Part shown: piece by piece, positions 10,649 to 23,317 of the stretch
How positions within the stretch are numbered: the stretch's first letter is position 1
How the letters are laid out: each line of letters starts with the position of its first letter
Origin: Asterella californica
Taxonomy: Eukaryota > Streptophyta > Marchantiopsida > Marchantiales > Aytoniaceae
DNA: 64,000 bases
Reading direction: 5' to 3'
Assembly (NCBI GenBank): GCA_036924285.1
Contig: JAYKYS010000006.1
Span: 20,248,001-20,312,000 of the forward strand
Translations under genes and position numbers: made by a program
Notes under the pieces: model-generated
What the model was told of the DNA's origin: nothing
Seen by the model: the letters and a program-made list of their open reading frames with translations, nothing else
Database searches by the model: none

Positions 10649-12156
10649 TTGGGTCAAATCGACAACACTTACTTCACGCTTTGGAAGCACAAGACGACCT
10701 TACGACTCAAGGCCTATTGTGTACTTGACATCGTGGATGGAAGACTGCGTGCCACGACACCCGAGGGTACTGTACTACCCATCCCTCTTTCAGCTACTGG
10801 ATCCGGCAGTATCATGAATTGGGATCAACGTGATGTTAATGCACTTGCAGTAATCAACGAATGCTGCGAGAATAGCGTGGCAGGACATATAATGTCTTAC
10901 ACTATGTCGGACAATGCATGGATCACCTTGACCAGACACTTCGCTGACCAAGACATGATGACCAAGATGCATTTAAAAGAGAAGTTTCGGGTTTTAAAGA
11001 TGAAACCCAACGAGACGATCACTCAACATGTCAACAACTTCGAGTCCCTCCTCCAGTAGATGATTTCAGTTGGATTAGTAGTGGACAACGAAGTAGTGCA
11101 AGTCCTCGCGTTGATGGGCAGCATGTCCAACAACTACCATCTCTTCTTGCAGACGATGAAGACAAGTCCAAATCTCTCATTGCATGACCTTATCAGCTTC
11201 CTCATCCAAGAGAAAACAATAGGGTGCAAGCTATCGATCGAACCATCTACTACTTTTTTTGCAAAGCGCAGGCAAGGAGGATGCAACAACAACAACCGAT
11301 GCAACAATAGCAACAACTGACAAGGTGATAATCAACCATCAAAAAACCACCAGATCCTAACGAGAAATATTTTCAGTGCAACAAGACCGGACATCGCATC
11401 GCCAAGTGTACGAACAAACCTGGCAGTAGCAGTGAAAATTTGAGTGTTGGCAATCAAAACAAAAATCGAAACAAAAATCATCGTTCTTAACAATACCAAC
11501 ACTCGTCGAGTTTTGGTGGCACAATGCTCATCTGCAATCGTGCAGACAGCTGACCCTTATCGATATGTGGACACGGGTGTCACACATCACATGGCACATA
11601 ATTGACGACAGTTCGTCAAGTACTCACTCGTCTCAAGTGAGAACATCTAGAATAACGTAATTCTACTCAATGATAACACGACCATGTTGTCAGTTCTGGC
11701 ATGGTGGAAGTATACTTGCTCAATGATGAGCATGTCTGCATACGCGACGTCTTCCATTTGCTCGCCTTGCAAAAAAATCTATTTTCAGCTCAGTTATTCG
11801 ATGTCAATGATAGATGGTGTCTAATTGATAACGGACTTTGTCATCTCGAGGACAGATTTGGACAAGTGCTAGCTCTCTGTCCCATCGTGGATGATCTTTA
11901 TATGCTCGGAGATTCAATCTTGGTCACTGACCCAACCCCGCTCGTTATCACACCTAGAAGGACCCCAATAGTTCATACTTTACCTCCCACCCAGAGATCA
12001 AGACCTCGTCTAAGAGCTAGACCACAATCAAATCAATGGATCTGTGTCTCTCTTTTTAATCGCAACATGCGTAGAATTCGCTTCTCACGGGTCAGACCCA
12101 ACCTCGTCCTACACGGTTTGCACAGCCAAGAGGACGAGCACATAACCAACTTATGA
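10649..12156 (+). pseudogene. Copia-2 gag / protease pseudogene
   Basis: The gag frame at 10649-11059 shows typical Copia spacing (WDQRDVNALAVI, HLKEKFRVLKM, NETITQHVNNFESLL). It is stopped by TAG and continues at 11060-11320 up to an Asn-rich segment. A zinc-knuckle remnant (CNKTGHRIAKC) at about 11375 appears to lack its first Cys. A protease DTG motif (YVDTGVTHHM) is near 11565. Gag-pre-integrase lies at 11701-11920. The downstream frame jumps to a Pro/Arg-rich segment, as expected after an internal deletion. Confidence 0.8.
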
Positions 12157-12579
12157 ATTTTTCCTCTTCTGATTACGGAGTCTACGCATATTTCTGAAGT
12201 ATTTGCTCCACCATCTTCAAAAATCACACTCATAGATAATGAGGGTCTAATTCTCTCCCAGCCGAGCTCCACCTTTCGTGCACCTACCGCCTTGTTGAAC
12301 CAGCGGAAGCTCTTGCTCAGTAGGTCACGAAACTTACACCACTAATCTGCAAACCACCATCACAAGTTAACATCCATGCACCACTTATCTTAACTCAGTT
12401 TGGTCCGGACCGTCTCCTTAATCATCAAGCTCAGCAATCCTTTTATACAAAAAGAATTTTATAACGTTAAATTTTATCTTTAATCAATATATATAACTCT
12501 ATTTACAACTAGAGGTATCATGTCTACTGTCGTGTGCGTACACCTCGTTATACAACATACATCACTGTCAATCAGTCAC

Positions 12580-14709
12580 TGTCAATAGTTGCATAGCACA
12601 ACGTGTCTGCAATGATGAGCAATCACTACGTTCTCAAAAGTCATACGTATAATTCTCCGAAGTGTCTTGGCTCGTTGAGAACATGCTCTCATCCAAATAT
12701 TCAGGTTATCAAGGTTCAACACATCAGCAAAATCAAGACAAATGACGGAAGATAGATCTGGATCTCGGTCATACAATAGAAAATATGATTAGAAGGAAAT
12801 GAAAGACGCTTGCCAGCTAAAACAGTAACCCATAGTCAACCATGATAATTGCACACCCAGTCCTTCAAGTGACTATTCTGCAAGCCATACTTACGCAATC
12901 CTCTTTTCACCGTCTGAACAACCCTCTCCGTCAAACCATCCGCCTCAAGATGATCTCAAGATCTAGTCCGATGATCAATCAACGCTTGATCACCCAAGCC
13001 AAGAAACTCACCAAGAAACTTTGTACATTGATCCGTCAGCATTTCAGCTGGTGCTCCAAAATGACTCAACACTCGATCCAAAAACACATATGTTGTCTCT
13101 TCACTCGCTTTGTTTGATAATACCATCAACTCAATTCACTTGGAGGAAGTGCTCTATCATCACCAACACATTATTGGTGGTGATGTATAGTCAATGATAA
13201 GGGTCTCATAAAATCCAAGCTCCAATTATAACCCAACCCTATAATCGGTAAGGGGTGTAATTGTGGAGTAGGAGCATTAAACGATGCTCGTACTCGATCA
13301 CAAATCACACGTCGTGCGATGAACTACTGCACATCGATGTACATACCACACCACCAATACTATCCTTGGATTAAGCTATGTGTACACTTCACTCCAAAAT
13401 GTCTCAACTCCTCATGAGCATGTCGTACTAACTGTGATCTTTAGGATGGATGTGGCACTATCCGTACTCTTCTATTATCGCACACTCGAAATACATGTTG
13501 TCTTTCTCGTCGAAATCTTTTCGCTTGTTGGAGGATATGATCTCGCTCCTTGGCACTTATTGTGTCTATCACCACGTCAGTACGTTGATACTCCATTACT
13601 GTCACGTCGTCATAGATATCTCGTTGATCTGGAACACCATCTCTATCCTCAAGATCTAGAGACTCATCATCTATTCTCTGATTTGAGAAAAATACGACCT
13701 AGCCCTCCATACTAGAATTCATGACCAACACACAAAGAAAGACAGATGCATGCCACCCTAGCACCATCTCCTCATCAACCTTGTCATGCCATCGAGCTCC
13801 AGTCTGATCCTGCTAACTCGTGCATGAGTTACGACTCAACCCATCGGCATCTAGGTTTGCAACTCCAAGTCTATGCATTACTTGGAAGTCATACTCTTGT
13901 AAGATTAGAGCTCATCGTGCAAGCTTCCATGTAAGCTTGTCGGACTCCATCAACCACTTGAGCGATTGATGATCAGTGATGAGAGTAAAGAGATTCTTTA
14001 ACAGATAACATCAAAAGTGTGCAACATTCCACACTGTTGTCAAACAGTCTCCCTCATACAACTATACCTCATCTCCACAGAATTGTTGGAGCAACGGACA
14101 TGCGCCACCACAAACTCTTTTTTTGCACATCGTCATGTTGAGTCAACAGTGCTCCAAGTCCCAACATACTCCAATCAGTGTGCAGTTGGAAGAGACATCT
14201 CTTAACGGATCTCCTCAAGATGTGAGCATATGTCAACCTATCCTTGAGTTCTAAAAAAGCTCACTCTCCACTGCCACTCCTGGTCCTCCTTCATCAGCTT
14301 GGTCAATGGCTTAGCAATTGCACTAAACCCTTTCACGTATCGATGATAGAAGTTCGTCAAATCAATAAATGTCTGAACTCGACTCACCTGTGAGACGTGA
14401 GATAGTTTGAACCTTTGTTTGTTGAACACCCAACCCACCTGGGTAGATGGTGTGGTCCAGATACTCTACCAACTCATGGAAGAACTTGCACTTCTCAAGG
14501 TGTAACTTCAACCCATAACCGCTCAAACACATCTTGTAGGTGTCTCTCGTGCTCCTCCATTGTAGCACTATAGACTAAGATGTCCTCAATATAACATTGA
14601 ACAAAATCAAATCATGTTAGGATCTTGTCCATCACTCTTTAGAACTCAGTAGGAGCGTTCTTCAACCCAAATGGTAAGAACCGTCACTGATACAAACAAT
14701 CCTTGCCGT
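12580..14709 (-). mobile_element. Gypsy-1: Ty3/Gypsy reverse transcriptase, RNase H and integrase remains
   Basis: Minus-strand frames with many stops show Gypsy pol in order. Reverse transcriptase lies at about 14700-14460 (FLPFGLKNAP, then YIEDILVYS). The thumb region has NFYHRYVKGFSAIAKPL at about 14340. RNase H lies at about 14180-13960 (LHTDWSMLGLGALL) and ends with LMESDKLTWKLARWALILQ and LDADGLSRN. Integrase runs to about 12840 (EADGLTERVVQTVKRGLRK). The 5' side is cut at 14709 by LTR A. This RT-RH-IN order excludes Copia. Confidence 0.85.
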
Positions 14710-14764
14710 TGCCTTGTTGTGGATTGGCTAGAGTGTGAAACCAACACATATCTTTATCGTACGT
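14710..14764 (+). repeat. LTR A, first segment (family A/B), inserted in Gypsy-1
   Basis: The sequence TTGTGGATTGGCTAGAGTG and what follows matches the start of LTR B (read on the minus strand from 55917). It starts TGCCTTGTTG where LTR B has TGTCGTGTTG. It is interrupted after ACGT at 14764 by LTR C1 and resumes at 20894. The flanking tetramer before it is CCGT. Confidence 0.75.
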
Positions 14765-14840
14765 TGTCGTGTCGTGGACCGGCTCCTACCTGAAATTTAG
14801 ACTACGATGCTTGTTGCTCCAAAGCCACTCATGGGGAAGA

Positions 14841-15154
14841 CAAGCTAGGCCCTAGCTTAAGAGCTTTTGGCACAATTTTGGATCTCCACTTTCATCGCAT
14901 CAATGGATAGAGCTCTTTGTAAGGACTCCATAGACACTTCGTCTACTTCGTTTGGACGTCTAGTGGAGAAGTTACAAGACTCGAAAGATGAATAAAACAA
15001 GCTAGGCCCCAGCTTACAGACTTTTGACACAACTTCGGATCTTCACTTTCATTACATTGATGGATAGAGCTCGTTGTCAGCTTTCCATGTGCACTTCATC
15101 TATTTCATTTAAACGCCTAGTGGAGAAGTTACAAGACTCGAAAAATGGATAAAT
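14841..15154 (+). repeat. Two 157-bp tandem repeats inside LTR C1
   Basis: Units starting CAAGCTAGGCCC lie at 14841 and 14998, and a truncated third start (CAAGCTAGACC) lies at 15155. LTR C2 shows a single, diverged unit at about 62345-62470 in reverse. Confidence 0.85.
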
Positions 15155-15836
15155 CAAGCTAGACCTTAGTTTATTCTGCTGACCGGGTATTTGCTGCTCC
15201 AAGCCCTATACTAAGGACGCGAGGGGCCTGCTTCCGGATAATTGGAAAAAACTTGTACGTACTGTGAGTGACGTAAGGGGGTTGCTTAAGGGGCTAGCTT
15301 GCACCTACGACCTGTAAGCAGACGATTCGAGAGATTTGGAGGTCCAATGCAAGCGCGCAAGACATCGTTGGGTTCAGATCTGTGCAGGCTACGCACTGGT
15401 TAAGACGGTTCGTGCAGAGGTTGTATTCTGGGAGAAATTGAGACGCAGGGAGAGGATTTTGGAGAGCTTCAGTGACTTGGGAAGGAGAGTTGGACCGTTC
15501 GGACCGTTCTGGAGCCAAACTTGCTGTCTTTAGATCCATCGGGATCAGAACAACGAGTTCTTCAGGAAATTGAAGACGATACGAAGTTTCATCGGACGGT
15601 TTGGAGTTCTGAGTGAAATTGGCTCGTAGGAAAGCGCTTACGTTAGATTTTCGTTCGCCTACGACCTGAGATTGGTTTGTTCTTCGCGATCGGTGAGCCA
15701 AGCTCTTTGTTCATGGTGCGTACGCGATCAGTGAGTCTTCATCTACACATAGGAGAAGACCATGTGTGGATTGGATTGTTGGTTTAAGTGTGGTGAGCGA
15801 TTTTGAGCCACATGGAGTGTGGTGCCTATAATTTAC

Positions 15837-18800
15837 AAGATGTACGAATTTTTGAAATTTTTGAAGATAATAACATGTCTGTGTAATTGAAATAACCTTG
15901 TTGCTTAAGATTACATCTTGCTTAGAAGAAAGATGGTCTTAAGAACTTTTTTAAGAGAAGTCGACTTCTTCCGAGAAGACGTCTTCTCGAGATGGAAGAC
16001 TGAAGACGGGAGACGGAAGACGCGTGTCTTCCAGAAGACAGCGACCGTGATGGGCGTCAACCATGGGCGTCAACCACGCACCACCTAGTAGAGGGGTAGG
16101 TGTACCTACCAGGTAGTCTCATGGTAGTAGGTAGGTCGAAACCTCTAATCGCACAGGAAGATACGAGAGAAGCGCATTAGCACAAAATCAGCGACTGCTT
16201 CCCGCATCGAAGGCCATCGCGCACTGAAGGTTGATTTTGGAGATACCAAATTGAGTGAGGAAAAGCAAGGATAGTGAAATCATGGACAGGAAGGATCAAA
16301 TCGAGGCTAGAGAGAGAGCGAGGACGATTCTCTGAGAACAGGAAGTACCATCGAGCTGAAGGAGTCCCTTGTAGATTTCCGGAAGCAGACATTGAAGGAC
16401 GATTGAAGAAGTATCGAAGGTGGAGCACTGATCGATTGAGGAAGCAGCAGGACGTAGCTCAAATCGACGATAGGAGCAGTTTTGTGGGATCGCATTGGAG
16501 CTGAGGTGGAGCCGGAAGCGCGCAGAAGACTGAAGGCACTACGGGAGGAAGCCAGAAGACTGTTTGAGGTTCTTCCCATATTCTTTCTCCTTCCCACCGC
16601 TTCTCGCCTCTGATTTAGTGTCCCTCGCGCTTCTCCACTTGTTTGCAAGAAGCCCATTGATCGCTTTCCCCATCCTAAAATTTCCCTTTGTGAAATTGGG
16701 TACGGAAGCGCTGTCCAATTTTCGACAGTCATCTTCTCACTTCTTCCCAAGCTGTAATCGAGCTTCCCTGTCTCTCATTCTCCAATTCGATCCCGCAGCT
16801 ATCAATTTCCCTATCTTATCGCACCTCTACTCCCGAATCTCTAGACAGAAGACGCCCCGGAAGATCTAAACATCTTCGGAAGACGCTTCTGGATGTCTGA
16901 ACGTCTTCGGAAGACGATTGTGGTCAATTCGTATCAAGATTGGATTGGGTTTTGTGTTGAGAGAGGCTTGGTACGAATCTTGAGTGACTTGGTGAGTTGT
17001 TTGTTGTTTCGAGAAGCTGGAAGTTGGGAATCAAGCCTATGTCTCTCAATCTTCCGAGCTTCTCAAATCCACATCTTCCTAGAGAGGCTAGAAGATTAGA
17101 AAGGCTGGCAGAATGTGCGAGAAGACGTGAGAGTCCTTTACGGGTCTCTTCTATCAGACCCATAGTAGCCTATTCCTTTTTCTTCCCGAACTTAGAAGAG
17201 AGTTGTGAGAAGTCTTGCTAACAAAATTTGGAGGGAATGGTCGAAGGTCATGTCTTCTCGTCGTGCAGCAAGCTTCTTCTGAGTGTGTATGAGAGATGAG
17301 AAGTCGGAAGAACAGAGTATGAATGTCTTGTGTCTGTTGTGAGATTAGATTACGTGTCAGAAGCAGAAGACATGTGAGATCAATGAATCGGAAGCTGTCT
17401 CGGGAGTCTTCTTGGAGACCACTGTCACAGCAGGAGCCCACTAACATCTTTTGAACTTTTCATACACTCTACTTCTCGCATATCTTGTATCTTCTGTTAG
17501 GAAGTAGGATGAAATGCAATGTGGGTTGTCTTCTTGGTAATCCATGTGATGTCTTGCTTAGTTAGGATTGTTTAGATATAGCTCAAAAGACGAGAGCTAC
17601 TTAGGAAGCACTGTTAGAATCTCGGAAGACAGAATAGCTGTCTTCTGGAAGACTAGATTCGTCTTCTGAGAGTGGAAGTTGGACTACGAAGATTGTGGTG
17701 CAACAACGTGCAGGAATGACTGCTTGGAGGTCTTTATTGGCAATCCTCAAAGTGGGATGGTGGAAGTCCTGCTATATTGTTTCATTGCTATTCTCCCGTA
17801 GACAGAATCTAGAGATTGATGAAGCACTCAGCTTTAGGTGGAAGCGTTGGATGGATGTGGAGAGTTGACAGTGGTCACGAAGTTTTCCTCAGATTGACAA
17901 TCAGAGGAGAATGAGACAATTGGTATCTCATGTTATGAATGCTCAACCACCTACTACAGAGGAGTTGAAAGCTCAATTAGAGTTCTTACAGCTGGAGGCT
18001 TCGCAAGTTCACGATCGATACGATAGCCTCAAGGACTCGATTTATGCGTCTTGCACAAGTAGCTGAACAATTGCAGCAGCGTGCTATTGTGGAGCTGAAA
18101 CTGGATAACGAGAGAAATACACAACAGCTTCTCATGGAAAGAAAGAACGTCTTGAGCATGACAGAGCATAGCAAGCGACGATCTCAACTTTATGAATTGC
18201 TCTCCTACTAAAGCTCAGTGAGGCTATAGAGGAGAAAAGGTCACGACTTATGACTGTCTTGACCTCAACACAGGCACAGGAAGTGAAGATTCTGTAGTGA
18301 GGATAATTTCTCCCAGAGAAGGTGGTGCAGTTCTCTGACGCAGATCTAAAGGATAAATTTGAGACAAGCTGTAAGATTGAGGAGGACGGCATTCATGGTA
18401 CCAGAGTTACGAGGATGGACATTCTTGATCTCGATGAAGAGGCACCAGCAGAGCTTCCCACCTTATCAGAAGTCAAATTAGGAGTTCAGGTAGGAGTAGA
18501 TCAAGAGGAGATCGCACCTCACGAATTAGAATAGACAGCAAGTCAAGAAGACAAGTGACTTGTCTAATTTTGGTAGGAACCGAAATTGCTATCTTAGGAG
18601 GTGGCAATTTACTTGTAATTTTAGATGACTGACCATGTGACAGAGTAGGCACCGCATGAGTAGGAAGTAAGTTTCTAAACCAAGGCAGTGAACCGACTGC
18701 ATGTGAGGTGGTGGCCTTCTGACAGCCCCTCTATCTCCTAGATTGCAAGTGAGGATTGGAAGGGAACTCTCTCCTACGCCTCAAGGTAGTATAAGTTAGA

Positions 18801-20096
18801 ATGCAGAGTAGGATTCAGGGCACACTAAACACATTGTTGTACACACATTACACCCAATGCTAGAGACATACGAATAGATTTGGATTACACCGGAAGGGTC
18901 TGCATTCTCGCTTCCAGCAGTAGATCGAAGATGTAGACAGAGGTAATGGACAGTTTAGAGCAGGGAACGACATCATCGTGTAGTCTTGTTGCTAAGCTGG
19001 TTTGCCGAGGAGTAGGAGCAGGAAGTAGAGGGAGTGAGCTTCCCAACACCAATGTGTCTTCTTCTCGGAAAATGGATTTTGGATTTGAGTGCAGAAGCTT
19101 TGTCGGTGTCTTCTGGACAGTGGGTTTTCTCGAATTCACACCCAATTGTGCATAGGAAGCCTTCTTCTGGAGTGGCGATGATTGTTAGAAGCTGTGCAGA
19201 GTCGAAGCTTGTCTCATCCAGTGGAGCACTTAGAATCCACGTACGGACAGTCCTATGGATAAGCGATCCCAGAAGACGGAGTAGTCGAAGCAACGACAGA
19301 AGAAGAAAGAAGCCTTCTTTCCATAGCAGAAGATGACATCCTCGAGTAGAAGACTATGTAACAGTAAGCAAATTTGTTGTCTTCCTCCCCAAATTACTAC
19401 AAGCAAGGATGGCTTGTTTGTCAGGATCCGGACTAGAAGCCTGTCGGAGTCTTAATTTCTCATTCTTATCTTGTTTTCTCTTGTTTGGATTTTCTCTTCT
19501 TCTCCATCTTCTCTCATTTTCCCATTTTCCTATCTTCTTCTAGTGAGCTTCCGAGACTTCTATTGAGCTTCCACGAAGGTGAATTTCGTTGTAGTGCTGC
19601 AAGAAGACCGTTTCTGTAGACAGGAGCTTGGGAAGGCTACAAGGGGCATACACCATGTGATTGATCTAACCTCGTTGGGAATTTGAAGAGCAATGTGCGA
19701 CAGACGTTGCTAGTTCAACTTCTACGAAACAGGAGTAGTCTTCTGGAGGTGTGAGAAGCCGAGTTGAACCCCTAGAAGCCGAGAATTGCTTCGGTAAGAC
19801 TGTGTTGAGAAGATTGGAAGAAGTGATCTGGAAGCAAGACGCGTCTTCTCGAGCTTCCCTGTAGATATTTGTGTGATATTTTAGGTGCTAGTTGTTTGTT
19901 TAGATCCAGAGCACATTCTGAAGGGTCTGGAAGCCGTGTGGTTTTGTGAGAAGACGGGATTTCTAGATAAAACTCGTGTGTTTGTGTGTTTGAACAGATC
20001 TTAGAGCAGCGATACTTGTGCAAATCCTCTGTGGGAACGATATCTTGTATACTAAATGAGCAAAAAGAGCAATCTTGCGTCACTACAAGGAGTCGG
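15837..20096. mobile_element. Insert D: 4.26-kb unclassified element within LTR C1
   Basis: LTR C1 is collinear with C2 up to about 15836 and again from about 20097. C2 lacks everything between. The pentamer TTTAC borders both sides (15832-15836 and 20097-20101) and could be a target duplication. The first 1.8 kb is crowded with GAAGAC/GTCTTC. A frameshifted coiled-coil coding region lies at 17900-18535. I found no terminal repeats, RT or transposase motif. It may be a non-autonomous LTR element or a large LTR. Confidence 0.6.
17902..18534 (+). pseudogene. Frameshifted coiled-coil (gag-like?) protein in insert D
   Basis: Three frame segments join into one helical, heptad-like protein. The first has MRQLVSHVMNAQ and TEELKAQLEFLQLEASQ. 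The second has LAQVAEQLQQRAIVELKL and RNTQQLLMERKN. The third has LSEAIEEKRSRLMTVL. An acidic C-terminal segment follows at 18322-18534 (ILDLDEEAPAELPTL, ending EEIAPHELE before TAG). At least two frameshifts separate the pieces. A gag or coiled-coil structural role is inferred from composition only. Confidence 0.4.
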
Positions 20097-20893
20097 TTTA
20101 CTTCAGTTTTTTGTAACCTGTGACTAAATTTCTTACGCAGTTTTGCAAAGGGAACTCCAAACGGCTTGTTTGGAATCTCGTTGGGTTCAGGATAGCTAGA
20201 TCTACCTACCAGAGAAGACGGTTATCAGATCAGACGATCCGTTTGAGCGGTTTGTGCGGCTTTAAGCCGCAGGGAGGAGTTTTGGAAGGTTCGATCACAT
20301 GCGACGGAAAATCGAAGATATCTCGGCTGTTGGGAGCCAGATCTGAAGATTTCTTGGGCAACGGAATCAGGGAAGGACAGCCTATCGACATCTGAAGACT
20401 ATTTGACGAAAGGAAAAAGTTCTCAGATAGGCCTTTTTCGGTTCTTTCGCTACAATTTTTCATCTTTTGGAGTTCGTTAGAGATCTAGTTGGCTATATAC
20501 ATCTTGTGGTAGTTAGCTCTGGCTAAGAGCTTGTACATGGATGTGGTTTGAACTTGGGTTTCAATCATGTGATACTGGTGCAGCTCTATTTGTTAGCAAA
20601 GGGAAGTTTCTCTTACTTTGAACTACGCTTCGATGGTTTTGCGTCAGCGTTGAGATTCAGGGGTTCATTTTAAGGGCTTTGAAGCATATTACAGACCGCT
20701 CTGGTCTATTTTTCAGTTTTGTGGTCTTAGGAAGAAAGAACCGACAGTGTACATACATTTGGAGTTGGTATATATTGCAGCATTCGTTTTCGTGGTTGTT
20801 TTTCTCTATCTTATCTTTGTTCAGCACACAGCATCTCCACAGCTAGGAAACTCACGTTTCTTGGACATCCTTCACGCAATACCCGACACGACA

Positions 20894-23310
20894 ACGTGTT
20901 TTGATGTTATGGAGCCACTACGACCTTATCGTGTCAAAAGATAAGGTTCCACGTGGACAATTCGTGTACTCTTCGCTAAATGGAGATAAAAATTAATACT
21001 CTTGTCGTCATATGCGAGGTTGTTGTATATGAAGGGAGGTGAGTGGAGCTTTGGATATAGAGTGTGGAGTATCCAAGTCTAGTAGTGAGTGTTTATCAGT
21101 ATCATCGGATGAGGTAAGAGATAGTAAGAGTGGCAAGCATGAACGAAGAGCTATTTCGTGCTCTTGATCTTCCACTTGCGCATTCGTTCGTCATTAAGTT
21201 TCATTGTCTGTCGCGTGATCACTTTTGAGTGATTATGACAACTGATTGAGGAGAGTCATTTAAGACTATGATAATGATTACTTTGGATCCTATCATTCTA
21301 CTGATATTCACTTACGATGCTGTTTGAGATCTTACGGTTTACATCTTGCTCTAATGTGGTATGGATCCTCGATTGGATCTGAACTTTCCAGCGAGAGTTC
21401 CGTTCAACACTTGGGTCAAAATACGTTGTTACAGTCGATCAAAGGTGGCGTAGCGAGAGTTTATCGTGAAAAATTTTGGAGAGAAATATTACAACCAGAT
21501 AATAGCTTCATCCATTCTTTTTGTAGTTTCGTTTATTGTCAACCGTTTTAAGATCGACATTGTGACTCTATATTGAGTGTAGTTTGTCTTTCATGTCTAC
21601 GTGCTTTTTGATCAACGACATCGTCAACGGCACGTGTTTGTAAGCTTTTGGGTTTAATATAAGCTTTGAGTGTCAAAATGATACTCATGATAAAATTTTG
21701 CTCTTTGTGTGTTGGTCACGAGAATGAAGACAATCAACTTGTTTCTTATTGATCGAAAGTTTGACCAATCATCTTTCACAAGTTTTCTTCATTTTTTCAA
21801 GGGAACACTTCCAAGTGTTAGATATGGTCGGAAAGCTTGGAAGACGAGGATGCTCGTGGACTCAACGACTGCTCAATTCAGAGCTTGTATGATGACGTTT
21901 CGTTTGATTGAAGATGAGGGGGTTAAATTCATGACCAATTTTATATCTGTGAGGTTTTTTGCACTTTCTGGTAGTTGTCTGGAGTTGTTGGAGAGGAGAT
22001 GACCATTGCTGGAAAGCTCTCGAGATGGGCTTGCTGATGGGCACTGAGATCGACCGATTTCAAGTTAGAGTGATAGAGTTATGATAAGCTGAAGTTGGGT
22101 ACCTCAAATCAAAGATTACGAGAATGGACGATTGTTTCCAGAGGACATTGAGAGTGATATTGAGAGATCAAGGTCGAATTTGGCTGTGAAACTTTCCAAT
22201 GTCTGAGAGGATACACTAAGCTACGTACATGTGAAATTTTAGACCATTTGGGTTATTAGGTTGAAGATATCGCTGTTTTTGTGTGCAAGGTCTGCATATC
22301 GCATTGTGTCACTAACAGATAAGGTTCAGATCATTCCAAAAGTTTGGTTGAGGGTTTGGTTCTGAAATTTTACAGAGTAGTAGTGAAGGAGACACTTCAA
22401 CTTCTAGAGAAGTTTGAGGCTTTTTGATCGAGTGGTTTGTGATGAATTGGACAACAAAGTTCTATCGAAAGTGTATCATGAGAGATTGAGAGGAGGATTG
22501 AGTGAATGTCACATCTGAGTTGATTGTCAGAGCTTGGGTTCGACTTGGACCTAAAACTTTCTGGAGTTGTTAAGGGGACATTGAAGAAGATGTGGAGGTC
22601 GAATTTCAGCTTCAGAGCATCAAGAAGGGAGGAGTTATGGCATGTTACACTCCGCTGGTCAAGTTTTTAGTACCATCAAATATCACCATCTTTGGTGCCA
22701 TGTTGTGAGCTCAATACTACTTGGATTCGCGCATGCCGTACCTTGTTGGAGAGGTGAGGAGATGAAGTTTTTGGAGATGTAAATATTGTTATTAGTGGAC
22801 TAGTATATAAGCCAGGAGCTGCAAAAATAGAAGAGTGTGGTTCTGTAAATGTTGTAGAAAGAACGAACTTTGGTAAGACATAATTGCCAACTCAGAGATG
22901 ATGTCTTGCATGTAATATCTTAATAGAGAGCTTATTCTACAGGCTACCTCCTTATCTTACTTTCATCCAATTCAGAGCTATGGTTGAAGAGTGACAGTGA
23001 GATAAATTTGAGAGATTCTTATCTAGAAAGATGCAAGATTTAAGGTTCTTTGGAGAACAAGTCGACCTGGAGGTTTTGCTAGTGCTTCAATGCACTTGAC
23101 CATGAGTATGGAGAGTTGTTGTTAATATTGCTTGTGTTTGGATCCTCTCTATACTCGCATGCTTGTTTGTACATCCAGTGGATTTGGATTGGATTTGTGT
23201 GTGCGTGTTGCGCTTAGTTTTCTTTTCCGTTACGAGGGCTGATATTTCTCTTGTGATGAGGCTGGAGTGATGACCACCAGACCTTTGCGGTGATGGCAAG
23301 AACAGGTTGT
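20894..23310 (+). mobile_element. LTR A, main segment (family A/B)
   Basis: Sequence from ACGTGTTTTGATGTT to about 23310 aligns along its length with LTR B read on the minus strand (55870 down to about 53640). Shared landmarks are GACCTTATCGTGTCAAAAG, the two-repeat reading frame and the 3' segment GCGGTGATGGCA. The copy is more decayed than B. The last roughly 240 bp found in B are missing here, replaced by X1 sequence. Confidence 0.85.
21139..21572 (+). pseudogene. LTR A copy of the two-repeat LTR reading frame (decayed)
   Basis: The frame from ATG at 21139 parallels the LTR B frame (LDLPLAHSFVIKFHCLSRDH, then LDLNFPARVPFNTWV, ending VTLY before TGA). Three TGA stops and one TAG stop interrupt it. 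Compared with B the TGA stops are CGA to TGA or TGG to TGA changes. A TAA between the two repeats occurs at the same place in A and B. Confidence 0.65.
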
Positions 23311-23317
23311 TCATTGT

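Larger units (their letters stand above)
10188..12160 (+). mobile_element. Copia-2: internally deleted Copia element with 5' LTR
   Basis: A left LTR (10188-10438, TG...CA) is followed by a Copia primer-binding site variant, TGGTATCAAAAC (10439-10450). Gag, zinc knuckle, protease and gag-pre-integrase remains follow on the plus strand. Integrase, reverse transcriptase and right LTR are not found, and Gypsy sequence on the opposite strand follows. The 3' boundary is approximate. Confidence 0.85.
14765..20893 (+). mobile_element. LTR C1: solo LTR of family C, inserted in LTR A and split by insert D
   Basis: It starts TGTCGTGTCG and ends CGACACGACA, a perfect 10-base terminal inverted repeat. 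It is flanked on both sides by ACGT (14761-14764 and 20894-20897). Segments 14765-15836 and 20097-20893 together (about 1.87 kb) align with LTR C2 on the opposite strand at 60883-62574. C2 starts right after a polypurine tract, which identifies the family as an LTR. No internal region is present here, so C1 is a solo LTR. Confidence 0.85.

Noticed and set aside
16274..17221. Several Arg/Ser-rich frames on both strands
   Set aside because: They reflect the GAAGAC/GTCTTC-rich composition of insert D. The frames overlap on opposite strands with no motifs.
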